Position numbers and translations under genes: made by a program
Assembly: GCA_963851295.1 (NCBI GenBank)
Contig: CAWKOS010000007.1
Span: forward strand, 62,001-126,000
Source of the DNA: JAOPZW01 sp963851295
GTDB taxonomy: Bacteria > Actinomycetota > Thermoleophilia > Solirubrobacterales > Solirubrobacteraceae
Direction of reading: 5' to 3'
DNA length: 64,000 nucleotides
Shown: one piece after another, positions 1-8,391 of the stretch
Numbering within the stretch: position 1 is the stretch's first letter
Layout: each line of letters opens with the position of its first letter
Notes under the pieces: generated by a model
Databases searched by the model: none
The model's input: the letters and a program-made list of their open reading frames with translations, nothing else
Told to the model about the DNA's origin: nothing

Positions 1-1
1 C

Positions 2-289
2 GGGCGCGAGTTCGAGGCCGGGCGGCCCGACGCCGAGCTGCTGTGCGACGAGGTCGTCGATCCCGGCGAGATGGACGCGGCGATCGCGGCGCGCGTCGAG
101 GCGCTCACGAGCTCGGGACTCGTCAACGCGGCGGCCAACCGGCGCATGATGCGCATCGCGCAGGAGCCGCTGGAGCTCTTCCGCACCTACATGGCGGTCT
201 ACGCGCGCGAGCAGGCCCACTGCCACTTCAGCCCCGCCCTGATCGCCAACCTCGAGCGCCACTGGGATGCCCGCAACCGCCGTCTCTGA
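2..289 (+). CDS. Enoyl-CoA hydratase/isomerase family protein, C-terminal end (5' truncated)
   Basis: Only the last 95 codons are in the window; the frame is open to the left edge. The tail contains a crotonase-like stretch (EVVDPGEMDAAI, then a helix with AAANRRMMRIAQEPLE) resembling hydratases and hydrolases of aromatic or alicyclic acyl-CoA pathways. The catalytic core is outside the window, so the substrate cannot be judged. The next gene, a phenylacetate-CoA ligase, starts 20 bases inside this one in another frame. That indicates translational coupling and a shared role in aromatic acyl-CoA metabolism. The family call is from tail similarity only. Confidence 0.55.
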   Translation, partial: GREFEAGRPDAELLCDEVVDPGEMDAAIAARVEALTSSGLVNAAANRRMMRIAQEPLELFRTYMAVYAREQAHCHFSPALIANLERHWDARNRRL

Positions 290-1562
290 CGTCGAGCGCG
301 CCCCACGCGAGCAGCTGCGGGCGCTGCAGCTCGAGCGCCTGCGCGCGCTCGTGGAGCGGCTGCTCGCCGCCGTCCCGGTCTCGCGCGAGCGCCTGCACGC
401 CGCCGGGGTGCGCTGCGGCGACGACGTGCGCAGCCTCGACGACCTGCGCCGCCTGCCCTTCGCGACGAAGTCCGACCTGCGCGAGCACTACCCCTTCGGC
501 CTGCTGGCCGTCCCGCGCGAGGAGCTGCTGCGCGTGCACGCGTCCAGCGGCACCGGCGGCAAGGCGACCGTCGTCGCCTACACGCGCGGCGACCTCGAGA
601 CGTGGACCGAGGTCATGGCGCGCTCGCTGTCGACGGCCGGCGTGCGCCCGGGGATGCTCGTCCACAACGCCAACGGCTACGGGCTCTTCACGGGTGGGAT
701 GGGCTTCCACCAAGGGGCCGAGCGCCTCGGCGCGACGGTGGTGCCGGTGTCGGGCGGCTTCACCGACCGCCAGGTCACGCTCCTGCGCGACCTGCGCGCG
801 CAGGTGCTCTTCGCCACGCCGTCCTACGCGCTGCACCTCGGCCACGCGCTGGCCGAGCGGGGCGTCGGGCCCGGCGAGCTCGCGCTCGAGGTCGGCGTCT
901 TCGGCGGCGAGCCGTGGACGGCAGCGATGGGCGAGGCGATCGAGCGCGCACTCGGCCTGGCCGCCGTGAACATGTACGGGCTGTCGGAGATCATCGGACC
1001 CGGCGTCGCCGTCCAGTGCCTGCAGGAGCGCGCGGGCTCGCACATCAACGAGGACCACTTCCTCGCCGAGGTCATCGACCCCGAGAGCGGCGAGCCGCTG
1101 CCCGAGGGCGCCGAGGGCGAGCTCGTCTTCAGCACGCTGACCAAGGAGGCGATGCCGCTGCTGCGCTACCGCACCGGCGACGTCGCCTCGATCGACAGCT
1201 CCGCGTGCCGGTGCGGGCGGACGCTCGCGCGGATGAGCCCGGTCCGCGGGCGCCGCGACGAGATGCTGATCATCCGCGGCGTCAACCTCTACCCGTCCGA
1301 GATCGAGCACGCGCTGCTGGGAGTGGAGGGTGCCGCTGCCCACTACCAGCTCGTGCTCGAGCGCCCGGGGGCGCTGGACGAGCTCACGGTCCGCTGCGAG
1401 CCGGCAGGCGACGGCGCCGATGGCGCGGACCTGCGCGAGCGGATCGCCCACGCGCTGCGCGAGCGGACGGGCATCTCGATCGCGGTCGAGCTGCTCGCGC
1501 CGGGGGCGGTCCCCCGCAGCGAGGGCAAGGCCGTGCGCGTGGTCGACCGGCGCCCGCGCTGA
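267..1562 (+). CDS. paaK: Phenylacetate-CoA ligase (PaaK-like adenylate-forming enzyme)
   Basis: 431 residues, the usual length for PaaK, which activates phenylacetate or a related aryl acid to its CoA thioester with ATP in the cytosol. The P-loop SSGTGGKATVV (about 92-102), MYGLSEIIGPGV (about 235) and YRTGDVAS (about 300) are present. GRRDEMLIIRGVNLYPSEIE near 328 marks the mobile C-terminal AMP-binding domain. The ATG at 267 overlaps the upstream crotonase-family gene by 23 bases, so the two form an operon. No other paa ring-epoxidase genes are visible, so the substrate may be another aromatic acid. The family is certain; substrate specificity is inferred. Confidence 0.88.
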   Translation: MPATAVSDVERAPREQLRALQLERLRALVERLLAAVPVSRERLHAAGVRCGDDVRSLDDLRRLPFATKSDLREHYPFGLLAVPREELLRVHASSGTGGKATVVAYTRGDLETWTEVMARSLSTAGVRPGMLVHNANGYGLFTGGMGFHQGAERLGATVVPVSGGFTDRQVTLLRDLRAQVLFATPSYALHLGHALAERGVGPGELALEVGVFGGEPWTAAMGEAIERALGLAAVNMYGLSEIIGPGVAVQCLQERAGSHINEDHFLAEVIDPESGEPLPEGAEGELVFSTLTKEAMPLLRYRTGDVASIDSSACRCGRTLARMSPVRGRRDEMLIIRGVNLYPSEIEHALLGVEGAAAHYQLVLERPGALDELTVRCEPAGDGADGADLRERIAHALRERTGISIAVELLAPGAVPRSEGKAVRVVDRRPR

Positions 1563-1665
1563 GCGGCGGACCGCGACCGCTCGACCATCGATCGACTGCC
1601 GCCGGTCGCTTTTGCATGATTTCGGGACCAATAACCGACAGATTTGTGGCGCGTCGACGTTTGCG

Positions 1666-1675
1666 TGCCTAGGCA
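1666..1675. promoter_or_regulatory. Palindrome TGCCTAGGCA upstream of the diguanylate cyclase
   Basis: A perfect 10-bp palindrome lies 39 bases before the start of the GGDEF gene. The same 10-mer occurs at 61247-61256, in front of a peptide-binding lipoprotein gene. CTAG-centred palindromes are uncommon in such GC-rich DNA, so a shared operator is possible. Chance cannot be excluded with so few copies. Confidence 0.3.
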
Positions 1676-1714
1676 GGGGACCATCCGGCGGCGGGAGGAG
1701 GCGAGCGAGCACGG

Positions 1715-2671
1715 ATGCTGCAGTGGACGTCCACATCGGAGCGCCGCTTCACGCGGCTCGGCGCGCTCAGCGACGCGCGCGTGCTCGTGGCGCATCGCTA
1801 CCACGGCACCCGCCGCGCGATCCGCGCCGTGCTCGAGCCTCTGGGCTGCAGCATCGTCGAGGCCTCCGCCGCGACGGAGGTGCTCGCGGCGGTGCGCCGC
1901 CGGCGCCCCCATGTCGTGCTGCTCGACACCGCCATGGAGGCCGAGGGCGGCGTCCCGCTGCTGGGCGCGATCAAGTCCGATCCCGACCTCTTCGCCATCG
2001 CGGTCGTGCTCATCGGCGTCGACGGCGGCGTGCGCGACACGCTCGCCGCCCTGGAGCGCGGCGCCCACGACGTGCTCGCCGAGCACGCCGAGGCGCACGA
2101 GCTCGCTGCCCGCGTGCGCTCGGCGCGGCGCGCGCACGAGACGCAGGAGCTGCTGCTCAGCCGCGAGCGCGAGCTCGAGCGCCTCGCCTACTACGACGAG
2201 CTCACCGGCCTGCCCAACCGCCGCTCGGTCCTGCGCCAGCTCAACGCGCTCCTGGCCCGCGCGCGCCGCCACCACCACGCCCTGGCCGTGCTCATGGTCG
2301 ACGCCGACCACTTCAAGGAGCTCAACGACCGCCACGGCCACCTGGCCGGCGACGCCGCGCTGTGCGCGCTCGCCGAGCGCTTCCGCGAGCGGCTGCGCAC
2401 CGAGGACGTCGTCGGGCGCTTCGGCGGCGAGGAGTTCGTCATCGGCCTGCCCGACGCCGATGCGACGGGCGCGGCGCGCGTCGCCGAGGCGGTCCGCGCG
2501 GCGGTGGCCGACCGGCCGATCGCGATCGCCGGCACCGAGGTCGCGCTCACCGTCAGCGTCGGCTTCGCGGCGTGGCAGGACGACGAGCTCGAGCCGCTCT
2601 TGGCCCGCGCCGACCGCGCTCTGTACGCGGCCAAGGCCGCGGGGCGCAACTGCGTCCGGCCGCGCGCGTAG
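1715..2671 (+). CDS. Diguanylate cyclase with degenerate receiver domain
   Basis: 318 residues. Residues 20-135 fold as a receiver-like domain: D71 sits at the phospho-acceptor position, but the acidic pair is replaced (AHRYHG) and the conserved C-terminal lysine is missing. Phosphorylation is therefore doubtful. Residues 155-318 form a GGDEF domain with DELTGLPNRR (161-170), an intact active site GGEEF (237-241) and the product-inhibition I-site RTED (228-231). It should make cyclic di-GMP from two GTP. The gene is monocistronic, with 152 bases of upstream DNA containing the palindrome TGCCTAGGCA at 1666-1675. No input or membrane domain is visible. Confidence 0.9.
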   Translation: MLQWTSTSERRFTRLGALSDARVLVAHRYHGTRRAIRAVLEPLGCSIVEASAATEVLAAVRRRRPHVVLLDTAMEAEGGVPLLGAIKSDPDLFAIAVVLIGVDGGVRDTLAALERGAHDVLAEHAEAHELAARVRSARRAHETQELLLSRERELERLAYYDELTGLPNRRSVLRQLNALLARARRHHHALAVLMVDADHFKELNDRHGHLAGDAALCALAERFRERLRTEDVVGRFGGEEFVIGLPDADATGAARVAEAVRAAVADRPIAIAGTEVALTVSVGFAAWQDDELEPLLARADRALYAAKAAGRNCVRPRA

Positions 2672-2736
2672 AGCACGGCGAGGTCCGGGCGCTGACAGCG
2701 CCATGACCTTCGCGCGCCCGCGTCCGTTGGGGGTGC

Positions 2737-3876
2737 ATGTCCCTCACCTCCTCCACCCTCCTCGCGACCGCCGCCCTCGCCGCGGCGGTCGTCGCGCCCT
2801 CGGCCGCGAACGCCGCCGAGGGCTTCACGGCGGTGACGTCCGCCGGCGACGTGGCGCAGCTCCAGAGCGACTCCGCGCCCGAGCTGCGCGGCGTCCACAA
2901 GGTCACCGGCCTCGCCGCCGGCGAGCGCGTCGTCGGCCTCGACCGCGCGCCGTCGGGCGAGCTCCTCGCGCTCACCTCGGCGGGCCGCATCGCCTCGCTC
3001 GACCGCGCCACCGGCAAGGCCACGCCCAGGTTCGCGGCGCCCGTGGTCGCGGCGGTCGATGCCAACGCCGCGCTGACCTTCGCCGTCACGCCCGACGGCG
3101 CCGGCGCGCGCGTCGTCACCGCCGGGCGCGACGTGACCGTCAACCTCGCCACCGGCGCCGTGACCAACGGCCCCGGCCTGACCTTCGTGGGCGGCGACGC
3201 GCACGCCGGCGTGCAGGCGACCCCGGCGCTCGACTTCGCCGCCGACGGGCGCCTGATCGGCATCGCCGCGGCGCAGGCCACCTACGCGGCCCAGACCGCC
3301 CCGGGGGCGGCCACGCTGCAGAGCACCGCGAACGTGCCCTACAAGACGATCGAGCCGACGCGCGCCACCGTCGCCTCCGACGGCGCGGTGTGGACCGCGA
3401 CCAACCTCAGCGACAAGCCCGACCGCGCCCCGCAGTCGCGCCTCGTGCGCTTCGATCCGGCCACCGGCGCGATCAGCGGCCAGAACGGCGCCTTCCTCGG
3501 CGTGCGCATCGACGCGCTGGCCGACGACGGGCAGGTCGCCGACGACAAGACGGCGCCCAACGCGACCTTCAGCCACCTCGTGCTGAAGCGCAAGGTCGTC
3601 CGCTACCACACCCTGTGGAGCGGCCTGCGCATGAAGACCAACGAAGGCGGCCAGACCATCGCCTCGCTGCGCCTGCGCGGCAAGATCGTGGGCTTCGGCC
3701 TCGTGACGCGCTTCGCGCCCGGCACCTCGACGTTCGAGATCGGGGCGACCAGGTCCGCGGCCACCGCGCTGAAGCGCGCCGCCCGTGAGCACCGCCGCGC
3801 CATCGTGCACCTCTCAGTGCGCGATTGGGCGCGCAACACGCACGTCTACGACAAGGCGGTCACGCTCTCGCTCTAG
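2737..3876 (+). CDS. Secreted DUF4394 protein
   Basis: 379 residues with a Sec signal peptide (hydrophobic residues 6-22, cleavage likely after AANA-AE near 26-27). The body up to about residue 265 has the repeated beta-propeller-like pattern of DUF4394 (VTSAGDVAQLQ, GLAAGERVVGLD, LLALTSAGRIASLD). Many secreted bacterial proteins carry this domain, whose function is unknown. The last 100 or so residues look like a separate beta-rich domain rich in Arg and Lys (RLRLRGKIVG). No catalytic motif was found. It lies alone between the cyclase and mreB, and its role outside the membrane is unknown. Confidence 0.7.
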   Translation: MSLTSSTLLATAALAAAVVAPSAANAAEGFTAVTSAGDVAQLQSDSAPELRGVHKVTGLAAGERVVGLDRAPSGELLALTSAGRIASLDRATGKATPRFAAPVVAAVDANAALTFAVTPDGAGARVVTAGRDVTVNLATGAVTNGPGLTFVGGDAHAGVQATPALDFAADGRLIGIAAAQATYAAQTAPGAATLQSTANVPYKTIEPTRATVASDGAVWTATNLSDKPDRAPQSRLVRFDPATGAISGQNGAFLGVRIDALADDGQVADDKTAPNATFSHLVLKRKVVRYHTLWSGLRMKTNEGGQTIASLRLRGKIVGFGLVTRFAPGTSTFEIGATRSAATALKRAAREHRRAIVHLSVRDWARNTHVYDKAVTLSL

Positions 3877-3931
3877 CCCGTCGGCAGCTGCCGGCCGCGC
3901 CTACAACCGGCGCGGCTGGCAGGCTGTCGCG

Positions 3932-4948
3932 ATGGGGTTGCGGTCCTCGCGGGACATCGCGGTCGATCTCGGGACCGCCAACACGGTGGTCTACGTGCAG
4001 GGGCGGGGCATCGTGCTCTCCGAGCCGTCGGTCGTCGCGATCGACGAGCGCACGGGCGACGTCGTCGCCGTCGGCGCCGACGCGCAGCGCATGATCGGGC
4101 GCACGCCGGCCCAGATCTCGGCCACCCGGCCGCTGCGCCACGGCGTCATCGCCGACTTCGAGGTGACCGAGCAGATGCTGCGCCACTTCATGCGCAAGGT
4201 GCTCGATCGCCGCCGGGCCCGCCCCCGCCTGGTGGTCTGCGCGCCGTCGGGGATCACGGAGGTCGAGCGCCGCGCCGTGGAGGAGGCGGCGCTCTCGGCC
4301 GGCGCGCGCCGCGTCGAGCTCATCGAGGAGCCGATCGCCGCGGCCATCGGGGCGGGGGTGGCGATCGAGGAGCCGGTCGGGCGGATGGTCGTCGACGTCG
4401 GCGGCGGCACGAGCGAGGTCGCGGTGATCTCGATGGGCGCGATCGTGCTCTCGCGCTCGGTGCGCGTCGGCGGCTACGACCTCGACGAGGCGATCGGGGC
4501 CCACATCCGCGCCACGCACGTCATGGCGATCGGCTCCCAGAGCGCGGAGGCGATCAAGCTCGCCGTCGGGTCCGCCTCGCCCCTCGACCTCGAGCTCGAG
4601 ACCACCGTCCGCGGGCGCGACATGCTCTCGGGCCTGCCGCGCGAGATCGAGCTGCGCAGCGAGGAGATCCGCGCTGCGCTCGAGTCGCCGCTGTCGGAGA
4701 TCCTCGCCGCCGTGCAGGCCACGCTCGAGGAGACGCCGCCCGAGCTGGCCGGCGACATCGCGCGCGACGGCATACTGCTCGCCGGCGGCGGCGCGCTGCT
4801 GCGGGGCCTGGACGCCCGCGTCGAGGCCGAGACGCAGATGCGCGCGCTGATGGTCGACGCCCCGCTGACCTGCGTGGCGACGGGCGCGGGCTACGCGCTC
4901 GAGGAGCCCGAGACGCTCTGGCGCGCCTCGGGGCGCCGGCGGCGCTGA
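3932..4948 (+). CDS. mreB: Rod shape-determining protein MreB (actin-like)
   Basis: 338 residues, standard MreB length. It shows the actin-fold phosphate loops DLGTANTVVY (phosphate 1) and VVDVGGGTSEVAV (phosphate 2), EEPIAAAIGAG and the adenosine motif ILLAGGGALLRGL. It should polymerise on ATP under the membrane and direct lateral wall synthesis or cell shape. I chose the ATG at 3932 because homology begins at once (MGLRSSRDIAVDLG); an upstream in-frame extension is low-complexity. mreC, mreD and rodA are not adjacent, so this may be a second or solitary MreB/Mbl paralogue. Confidence 0.9.
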   Translation: MGLRSSRDIAVDLGTANTVVYVQGRGIVLSEPSVVAIDERTGDVVAVGADAQRMIGRTPAQISATRPLRHGVIADFEVTEQMLRHFMRKVLDRRRARPRLVVCAPSGITEVERRAVEEAALSAGARRVELIEEPIAAAIGAGVAIEEPVGRMVVDVGGGTSEVAVISMGAIVLSRSVRVGGYDLDEAIGAHIRATHVMAIGSQSAEAIKLAVGSASPLDLELETTVRGRDMLSGLPREIELRSEEIRAALESPLSEILAAVQATLEETPPELAGDIARDGILLAGGGALLRGLDARVEAETQMRALMVDAPLTCVATGAGYALEEPETLWRASGRRRR

Positions 4949-4958
4949 GCGCTCCCGG

Positions 4959-5276
4959 TCAGCCGACGAGCATCGGCGAGGGGGGAATGCGCGTCTGGCC
5001 GTGGATGCCGTCGACGAGCATCGCCACGTCGTCGGCGAAGCACCAGACCCACTCCTCGCCGGGCTCCAGCGAGCGGATGAGCGGGTGGTCCGCCGCGGCC
5101 GCATGCTTGGAGGCGTGGCGGTTGGGCGAGTCGTCGCAGCAGCCGACGTGGCCGCATTCCAGGCAGATGCGCAGGTGCAGCCACTTGCCGCCGTCGCGCA
5201 GGCAGTCCTCGCAGCCGTCGACCGCGGCGGGCAGCTCGGTGACGGTGATGGTGTCGAGATGGGTGCAGGTCGCCAT
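4959..5276 (-). CDS. UBP-type zinc finger protein
   Basis: 105 residues forming a single ZnF-UBP domain. Ligand-type residues are C4, H6, then CEDC, CLECGHVGC and spaced histidines (NRHASKHAAAADH), ending in EWVWCFADD. In eukaryotes this fold binds the free C-terminal di-glycine of ubiquitin; bacterial copies have no established ligand. It is the last gene of a three-gene minus-strand operon, starting 19 bases after the kinase stop with GAGAGGAG as a ribosome site. Its association with the kinase and the receiver-oxidoreductase suggests it is a partner or sensor in that pathway (inference). Confidence 0.85.
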   Translation of the reverse strand: MATCTHLDTITVTELPAAVDGCEDCLRDGGKWLHLRICLECGHVGCCDDSPNRHASKHAAAADHPLIRSLEPGEEWVWCFADDVAMLVDGIHGQTRIPPSPMLVG

Positions 5277-5295
5277 GGGGGTTCTCCTCTCGGGT

Positions 5296-6708
5296 TCAGC
5301 GCACGGTGCCCTCGATGGGCAGCCAGACGTGGAAGGTCGTGCCGTCGGGGCCGGTGTCGAAGCCCAGCGTGCCGGTGTGGTGCTGCTCGATGATCTGGCG
5401 CGCAGTGTCCAGGCCGAGGCCTGTCCCCTGCCCGACGGGCTTCGTGGTGAAGAACGGGTCGAGCACGTGCGGGCGGTCCTCGTCCGAGATGCCGGGCCCG
5501 GTGTCGGCGATGTCGACGCGCACGCACGGCCCCTCCAGGCGCGTCGAGATCGTCAGCGTCCCGCTCTCGCCCATCGCGTCGATCGCGTTGTCGATGAGGT
5601 TCGTCCACACCTGGTTGAGCTCCGAGCCGCGCACGGTGAGCTGGGGCAGCGTGCGGTCGAAGTCCTTCTCGAGCTGGATCGAGGTGTGCTTGAGCTTGTG
5701 GCCGAGCATGACGAGCGTGGTCTTGAGGCCCTCGTGGACGTCGACCTGGACGAGCTCGCCGCGGTCCATGTAGGCGTAGGCCTTGATCGCCTTGACGAGG
5801 TCGCCCATGCGCGACGCCGAGTCGAGCAGGTCGGCGGCGAGGTTGCGCGCGGTCAGCGACGCGGCCACCCAGCGCAGGGCGGAGCCGGTGGCGGGCCCCG
5901 CCAGCCGGTTGACCTCCGTCAGCCACGCCTCGTCGACCCCGGCCACCGCGAGCGGCTCGGCCAGCCGCCACGGCTCGTCGACGCCGCAGGCCTCGAGGCG
6001 CTCGAGCATCGCGTCCTCGGCGTCGGCCGCTTCGAGGCCCTCGAGCGCCTCGTTCTCCTCGGCGTGGGCGAGCGCCTCGCGCTGGAGCTCGACGAGCCGC
6101 TCGGCGTCGGCGCGCTCGACGCCGGCCTCGACGAACTCGCCGAGCGTGGCGCCGATCACGTCCAGCGCGTCGGCCAGATCCGAGGCGGCCCGCTTGACCG
6201 CCGCCGCCGGGTTGTTGAGCTCGTGGGCGAGCCCGGCCGCCATCGTCCCCAGCGACTCCAAGCGCTCGCGGTTCTGCTCGGCGCCCGCCAGGCGGGTCAG
6301 CACGGGCGCCACCTGGCGCATGATGCGCTCGTGCACCGCCGGGTGGGCGAGAGCGAGGCGGCGGAAGTCGTCGGCCGGGATGATCGCGACCTCGCACGGC
6401 ACCAGCGCCTGCATGCGCACCCCGAGGGGGCCGCGCGTGAGGACCGCGATGGCGCCCATCCAGGTCGGCGCCACCTGACGGCCGACCGGCTCCGTGCGGC
6501 CGTCGTGGACGATCATCGCCTGCGCCTCGCCCACGAGCAGGCAGGTCAGGCTCTCGACCATGACGCCCTGCTCGGCCAGCAGGTCGCCCTCCTCGTAGTG
6601 CCTGGCCTGCGCCACGGCGGCGAACTCGGCGAGCGCGTCGTCGTCGAGGTCGTCGAAGAGGTCGACGGGGCGCAGGTCGGCGGCGGAGATGCGGGCCTCG
6701 GTGCTCAT
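5296..6708 (-). CDS. Histidine kinase with N-terminal cyclic-nucleotide-binding domain
   Basis: 470 residues, no transmembrane segment, so cytosolic. Residues about 15-135 are a cNMP/Crp-like sensor domain. The dimerisation box around H162 (GLAHELNNPAAAV) follows, then a long acidic helical insert (about 175-290). The ATPase domain has NLIDNAIDAMG, DTGPGI and GTGLGLD near the C-terminus. It should autophosphorylate on H162. Its ATG overlaps the stop of the upstream receiver-oxidoreductase by four bases (ATGA), so that receiver is the obvious partner. The start is fixed by this overlap; an in-frame extension to 8007 is only an antisense reading of the neighbour. Confidence 0.88.
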   Translation of the reverse strand: MSTEARISAADLRPVDLFDDLDDDALAEFAAVAQARHYEEGDLLAEQGVMVESLTCLLVGEAQAMIVHDGRTEPVGRQVAPTWMGAIAVLTRGPLGVRMQALVPCEVAIIPADDFRRLALAHPAVHERIMRQVAPVLTRLAGAEQNRERLESLGTMAAGLAHELNNPAAAVKRAASDLADALDVIGATLGEFVEAGVERADAERLVELQREALAHAEENEALEGLEAADAEDAMLERLEACGVDEPWRLAEPLAVAGVDEAWLTEVNRLAGPATGSALRWVAASLTARNLAADLLDSASRMGDLVKAIKAYAYMDRGELVQVDVHEGLKTTLVMLGHKLKHTSIQLEKDFDRTLPQLTVRGSELNQVWTNLIDNAIDAMGESGTLTISTRLEGPCVRVDIADTGPGISDEDRPHVLDPFFTTKPVGQGTGLGLDTARQIIEQHHTGTLGFDTGPDGTTFHVWLPIEGTVR

Positions 6709-8375
6709 GCCTGGGCGAGGTACTCGTGGATCAGCGAGACGGCCATCGACCCCTCCCCCACCGCGCTGGCCACGCGCTTGATCGAGCGCGCGCGGACGTC
6801 GCCGGCGACGAAGACGCCGGGGACGGTCGTCTCGAGCGGATAGGGGTCGCGGCCCAGCGGCCAGCCGGCGGCCTTGGCGTCGGCGCCGGCGAGGATGAAG
6901 CCGCGCTCGTCGCGCGCGACGACGCCCTCCAGCCAGTCGGTCCGCGGCAGCGCGCCGATGAAGACGAAGACGGCGTCGACCTCCTCGGCGGTCTCGGCGC
7001 CGTCGGGGCCCGCCATGCGCAGCGTTTCGACGTGCCCGTCGCCGTCGGCGCCGACGGCCCGCCAGCCCGTCCGGACCTCGACGTTGTCGAGGGCCGCGAT
7101 CTGCTCGATGAGGTAGTGCGACATCGACTTGGTCAGGGATTCGGCCCGCACGAGCATGATGACCCTGCCCGCGTACCTGCTGAAGTAGACCGCGGCCTGA
7201 CCGGCGGAGTTGGCGCCGCCGATGACCACGATCGTCTGGTCCTTGCACGCCTGCGCCTCGGTCAGCGCGGCGCCGTAGTAGATCCCGCTGCCGGTGAAGC
7301 GCTCGAAGCCGGGCGCGTCGAGCTGGCGGTAGGACACGCCCGAGGCGACGAGCACGGTGCTCGCGCTGAGGCTGCCGCCGCCCGAGAGCCGGATCTGGCG
7401 CCCCGTCCCCTCGACGTCGAGCGCCACGGCGTCCTGGACGCTGAGCAGCTCGGCGCCCAGACGGTTCGCCTGGGTCGTCGCGTACCCGGCGAGCAGCGAG
7501 CCGCTGATCCCGTCGGGGAAGCCGAGGTAGTTCTCGATCCGGCTGGACTGCCCCGCCTGGCCGCCGGGCGCCTCGCGCTCGACCATCGCGGTGTTCAGGC
7601 CCTCCGACGCTCCGTACACCGCGGCGGCCAGCCCGGCCGGGCCTCCGCCGACGATGACGAGGTCGTAGTGCTCGGCCGTCGGCTGCCGGGCGATCCCGAG
7701 GCGCTCGGCCAGCTCGAAGATCGTCGGCCGTTCGAGCACGGTGCCGTCCTCGAGCAGCGCCACCGGCAGCCCGCCCGCGTCGATGCCGGCCACGGCCAGC
7801 AGCTCGCGGCTCTCGGCGTCGCGCTCGACGTCCAGCCAGCGGCCGGGCACGCGGTTGCGGGCGAGGAAGTCGCGCAGCTCGTGGGTCTCGCGCGAGAAGC
7901 GGTGCCCGATGAGGCGCACGCCGCCCGACTCCAGCGCGGCGCCCTGCTGCCACATCGTGAGCAGATCCTCGACGACCGGGTACAGGTGCTCTTCGGGCGG
8001 GTCCCACGGCTTGAGCAGGTAGTAGTCGAGGTCGACCTCGTTGATCGCCTGGATCGCGGCCTCGGTGTCGGCGTAAGCGGTGAGCAGCACGCGCTTGGCC
8101 GACGGCGCGAGCTGGCGCGCCCGCACGAGGAACTCGGTGCCCGCGATGCCGGGCATCCGCTGGTCGGCGACGAGCAGCGCCACCTGGTCGCCGCGCGCGA
8201 CGAGGTCGCGGACGACGTCGAGGCCCTCGTCGCCCGAGCCCGCGCGCAGGATCCGGTAGCGCTCGCCGAAGCGCCGGCGCAGGTCGCGCGCCACCGCGGC
8301 GAGCACGGCGGGCTCGTCGTCGACCGCCACGATCGCGGGGCGCCGTCGTCGCTCTCCGTTCTCCGTCCCAGCCAC
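6705..8375 (-). CDS. Fusion: response-regulator receiver, glutaredoxin-like domain and thioredoxin-reductase-like flavoprotein
   Basis: 556 residues in three parts. Residues 14-130 are a complete receiver (D19/D20, phospho-acceptor D71, K122). Residues 150-230 resemble a glutaredoxin fold but lack cysteines. Residues 236-556 are a thioredoxin-reductase-type FAD/NAD(P) domain (VIVGGGPAGLAAA, second Rossmann GGANSAGQAA, C-terminal GVFVAGDVR). The CxxC that TrxB carries before its second Rossmann motif is absent (GSGIYYGAALTEAQAC). It probably binds FAD and a pyridine nucleotide but cannot do disulphide exchange in the usual way. GTG start; TAGCGT lies ten bases upstream. First gene of the three-gene operon. 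Confidence 0.88.
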   Translation of the reverse strand: MAGTENGERRRRPAIVAVDDEPAVLAAVARDLRRRFGERYRILRAGSGDEGLDVVRDLVARGDQVALLVADQRMPGIAGTEFLVRARQLAPSAKRVLLTAYADTEAAIQAINEVDLDYYLLKPWDPPEEHLYPVVEDLLTMWQQGAALESGGVRLIGHRFSRETHELRDFLARNRVPGRWLDVERDAESRELLAVAGIDAGGLPVALLEDGTVLERPTIFELAERLGIARQPTAEHYDLVIVGGGPAGLAAAVYGASEGLNTAMVEREAPGGQAGQSSRIENYLGFPDGISGSLLAGYATTQANRLGAELLSVQDAVALDVEGTGRQIRLSGGGSLSASTVLVASGVSYRQLDAPGFERFTGSGIYYGAALTEAQACKDQTIVVIGGANSAGQAAVYFSRYAGRVIMLVRAESLTKSMSHYLIEQIAALDNVEVRTGWRAVGADGDGHVETLRMAGPDGAETAEEVDAVFVFIGALPRTDWLEGVVARDERGFILAGADAKAAGWPLGRDPYPLETTVPGVFVAGDVRARSIKRVASAVGEGSMAVSLIHEYLAQA

Positions 8376-8385
8376 TCGCCAGGGA

Positions 8386-8391
8386 ACGCTA
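8386..8391 (-). promoter_or_regulatory. -10 element (TAGCGT) for the receiver-oxidoreductase operon
   Basis: On the minus strand TAGCGT ends ten bases before the GTG at 8375, in the position expected for a leaderless or near-leaderless transcript. No clear -35 was recognised. Confidence 0.4.

Noticed and set aside
1..1562. A complete phenylacetate degradation operon
   Set aside because: Only the ligase and a crotonase-family fragment are present; no paaABCDE ring-epoxidase genes are visible.
1563..1714. Cyclic-di-GMP riboswitch upstream of the diguanylate cyclase
   Set aside because: I could not find the conserved GEMM core sequences; only a palindrome is evident.
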